A DNA stretch of 64,000 bases from BD2-11 sp965115885 (GTDB taxonomy: Bacteria > Gemmatimonadota > Gemmatimonadetes > Longimicrobiales > Gaopeijiaceae). The stretch spans positions 1,426,001-1,490,000 of the forward strand of contig OZ220479.1 in the NCBI GenBank assembly GCA_965115885.1. Direction: 5' to 3'. Below are positions 62,951 through 64,000 of the stretch, in pieces. The notes beneath the pieces were generated by a model. The model saw only the letters and a list, made by a program, of their open reading frames with translations. It searched no databases and was not told the DNA's origin. The translations under genes were made by a program, and so were the position numbers. Positions within the stretch are counted from its first letter, which is position 1, and every line of letters starts with the position of its first letter.

Positions 62951-64000
62951 TGCCCGACGGCGTCCCTCGGTTTTCGGCCGACGTCTTCCGCGAGCGTCGG
63001 GCACGAGCGCTCGACGCGCTGGGAGACGGCGCCATGGCGCTCCCGGCGGCGGCGGACGCGTGTCGGCGCGGCGCGGATCCCTCTCCCTACCGCGCGGACT
63101 CCGAGTTCTTCTATCTGACAGGATTCGCCGAACCGGGAAGCGTCCTGGTTCTGCGCGGGTTCGCCGCATCGAGGCGCAGCGCGCTCTTCGTCCGGCCGCG
63201 CGAGGCGACTGCGGAGCTGTGGAGCGGGCGACGGCTGGGTCCGGAGGCGGCGCGCGAGCGGCTGGGCGTGGACGTTTGCCGTCCCTTGGGGAATCTCGAG
63301 GACGAACTGGGCGATCTGCTCGCCGGGGCGGACCGCGTCTTCTTCCGGCTGGGCTCGGATCCTTGGGTGGACCGGCTGGTGCGCGGCGCTCTGGCGCGCG
63401 CGCGCGTCCTGGGTGCGAGGACGGGATCCGGCCCGCTAGGGGTCGTCGATCCGGGCGCGATCCTGGACGAGATGCGGTTGCGCAAGGATCCCGACGAGGT
63501 GGAGGCGTTGCGCGAGGCGGCCGCGCTGACCGTCGCCGGGCATCGCGCGCTGGCCGCCGAACTCGGGCCCGGGGTCGGGGAATGGGAACTGCAGGCGACG
63601 ATCGAGGCGGTCTTCCGCCGGCACGCGGGCTCGACCCCCGCCTACCCCTCCATCGTCGCGTCGGGCGCCAACGCCTGCGTGCTGCACTACGCCGCCAACC
63701 GTCGTCGGGTGCGGGCGGGCGAATTGGTGCTGGTGGACGCGGCCGCCGAGCTCGGCCACTACTGCGCCGACGCGACCCGCACCTATCCGGCGAACGGACG
63801 CTTCGCCCCCGAGCAGCGCGCCCTGTACGACGTCGTGGAAGAGGCGCGCGCGGCCGCGGTCGCCGCCGTCGCGCCGGGCCGCGCGATGGCCGCGGTGCAC
63901 CGGGCCGCGTGCGCCGCGCTGACCGAGGGGCTGGCGTCGCTCGGAATCTTGGCCGCGGGGGAGGGGGCGACGGAGAGGAACGAGGCGCTCCGCCGCTACT
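62950..64000 (+). CDS. M24-family Xaa-Pro aminopeptidase (C-terminus beyond window)
   Basis: About 350 residues are visible. An AMP_N-type N-terminal domain is present (FRERRARALDALGDGAMALP ... YRADSEFFYLTGFAEPGSVL), as in PepP. The catalytic domain begins LDEMRLRKDPDEVEALREAA, with the substrate His in CVLHYAANRR and the first two metal Asp residues in LVLVDAAAELGHYCADATRT. The remaining ligands lie off the right edge. It removes N-terminal residues before proline in peptides. The ATG overlaps the M14 stop, so it ends a coupled S9-M14-M24 run. Confidence 0.92.
   Translation, partial: MPDGVPRFSADVFRERRARALDALGDGAMALPAAADACRRGADPSPYRADSEFFYLTGFAEPGSVLVLRGFAASRRSALFVRPREATAELWSGRRLGPEAARERLGVDVCRPLGNLEDELGDLLAGADRVFFRLGSDPWVDRLVRGALARARVLGARTGSGPLGVVDPGAILDEMRLRKDPDEVEALREAAALTVAGHRALAAELGPGVGEWELQATIEAVFRRHAGSTPAYPSIVASGANACVLHYAANRRRVRAGELVLVDAAAELGHYCADATRTYPANGRFAPEQRALYDVVEEARAAAVAAVAPGRAMAAVHRAACAALTEGLASLGILAAGEGATERNEALRRY

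Overview
This 64-kb window is very GC-rich bacterial chromosome. Its genes are packed tightly, often with ATGA or GTGA stop/start overlaps. The content is Gram-negative in style: a TonB-dependent receptor, a TolC/MacAB efflux set, secreted peptidases and many carboxypeptidase-regulatory-like domain proteins. These, with a single-chain glycyl-tRNA synthetase and a PQQ beta-propeller lipoprotein, most resemble Gemmatimonadota or a neighbouring phylum. That placement is inferred from gene style and is not proven.

Left part (1-19.3 kb): mostly housekeeping. A fructosamine-kinase gene running off the edge overlaps a broken LMW phosphotyrosine phosphatase. Then come a PQQ propeller lipoprotein with a regulatory-like partner, an Sfp-type phosphopantetheinyl transferase converging on nfuA, glycyl-tRNA synthetase, and an NSS sodium symporter. 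A chain follows of a putative metallopeptidase, an unknown protein, nth and an HD hydrolase. The section ends with a tiny MetS-like membrane protein overlapping carB, an M24 peptidase and priA.

Middle (19.3-41.1 kb): an accessory island. Three giant lipoprotein paralogues (1,544, 1,568 and 1,522 aa) lie in the same orientation. Their first ~1,185 residues are nearly identical, and they end in different tails of 340-379 residues. Around them are a complete IS630-type element with TA target duplication, a complete IS21-type element with a 5-bp target duplication, an internally deleted inverted IS21 remnant, an IS1634-type transposase fragment, a decayed clpB fragment, two related minisatellites and several perfect hairpins. 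This constant/variable surface-protein locus is the most unusual part of the window.

Right part (41.1-64 kb): an HNH endonuclease, then an ECF-sigma-headed operon ending in a TolC/MacA/MacB tripartite exporter. A scar follows with a transposase fragment and a frameshifted unknown gene. Next come a second ECF sigma / anti-sigma / PDZ cluster, a threonine synthase, a TonB receptor with a small partner, a regulatory-like protein, and a co-directional run of S9, M14 and M24 peptidases, the last cut by the window edge.

No tRNA, rRNA, CRISPR array or confident riboswitch was recognised.
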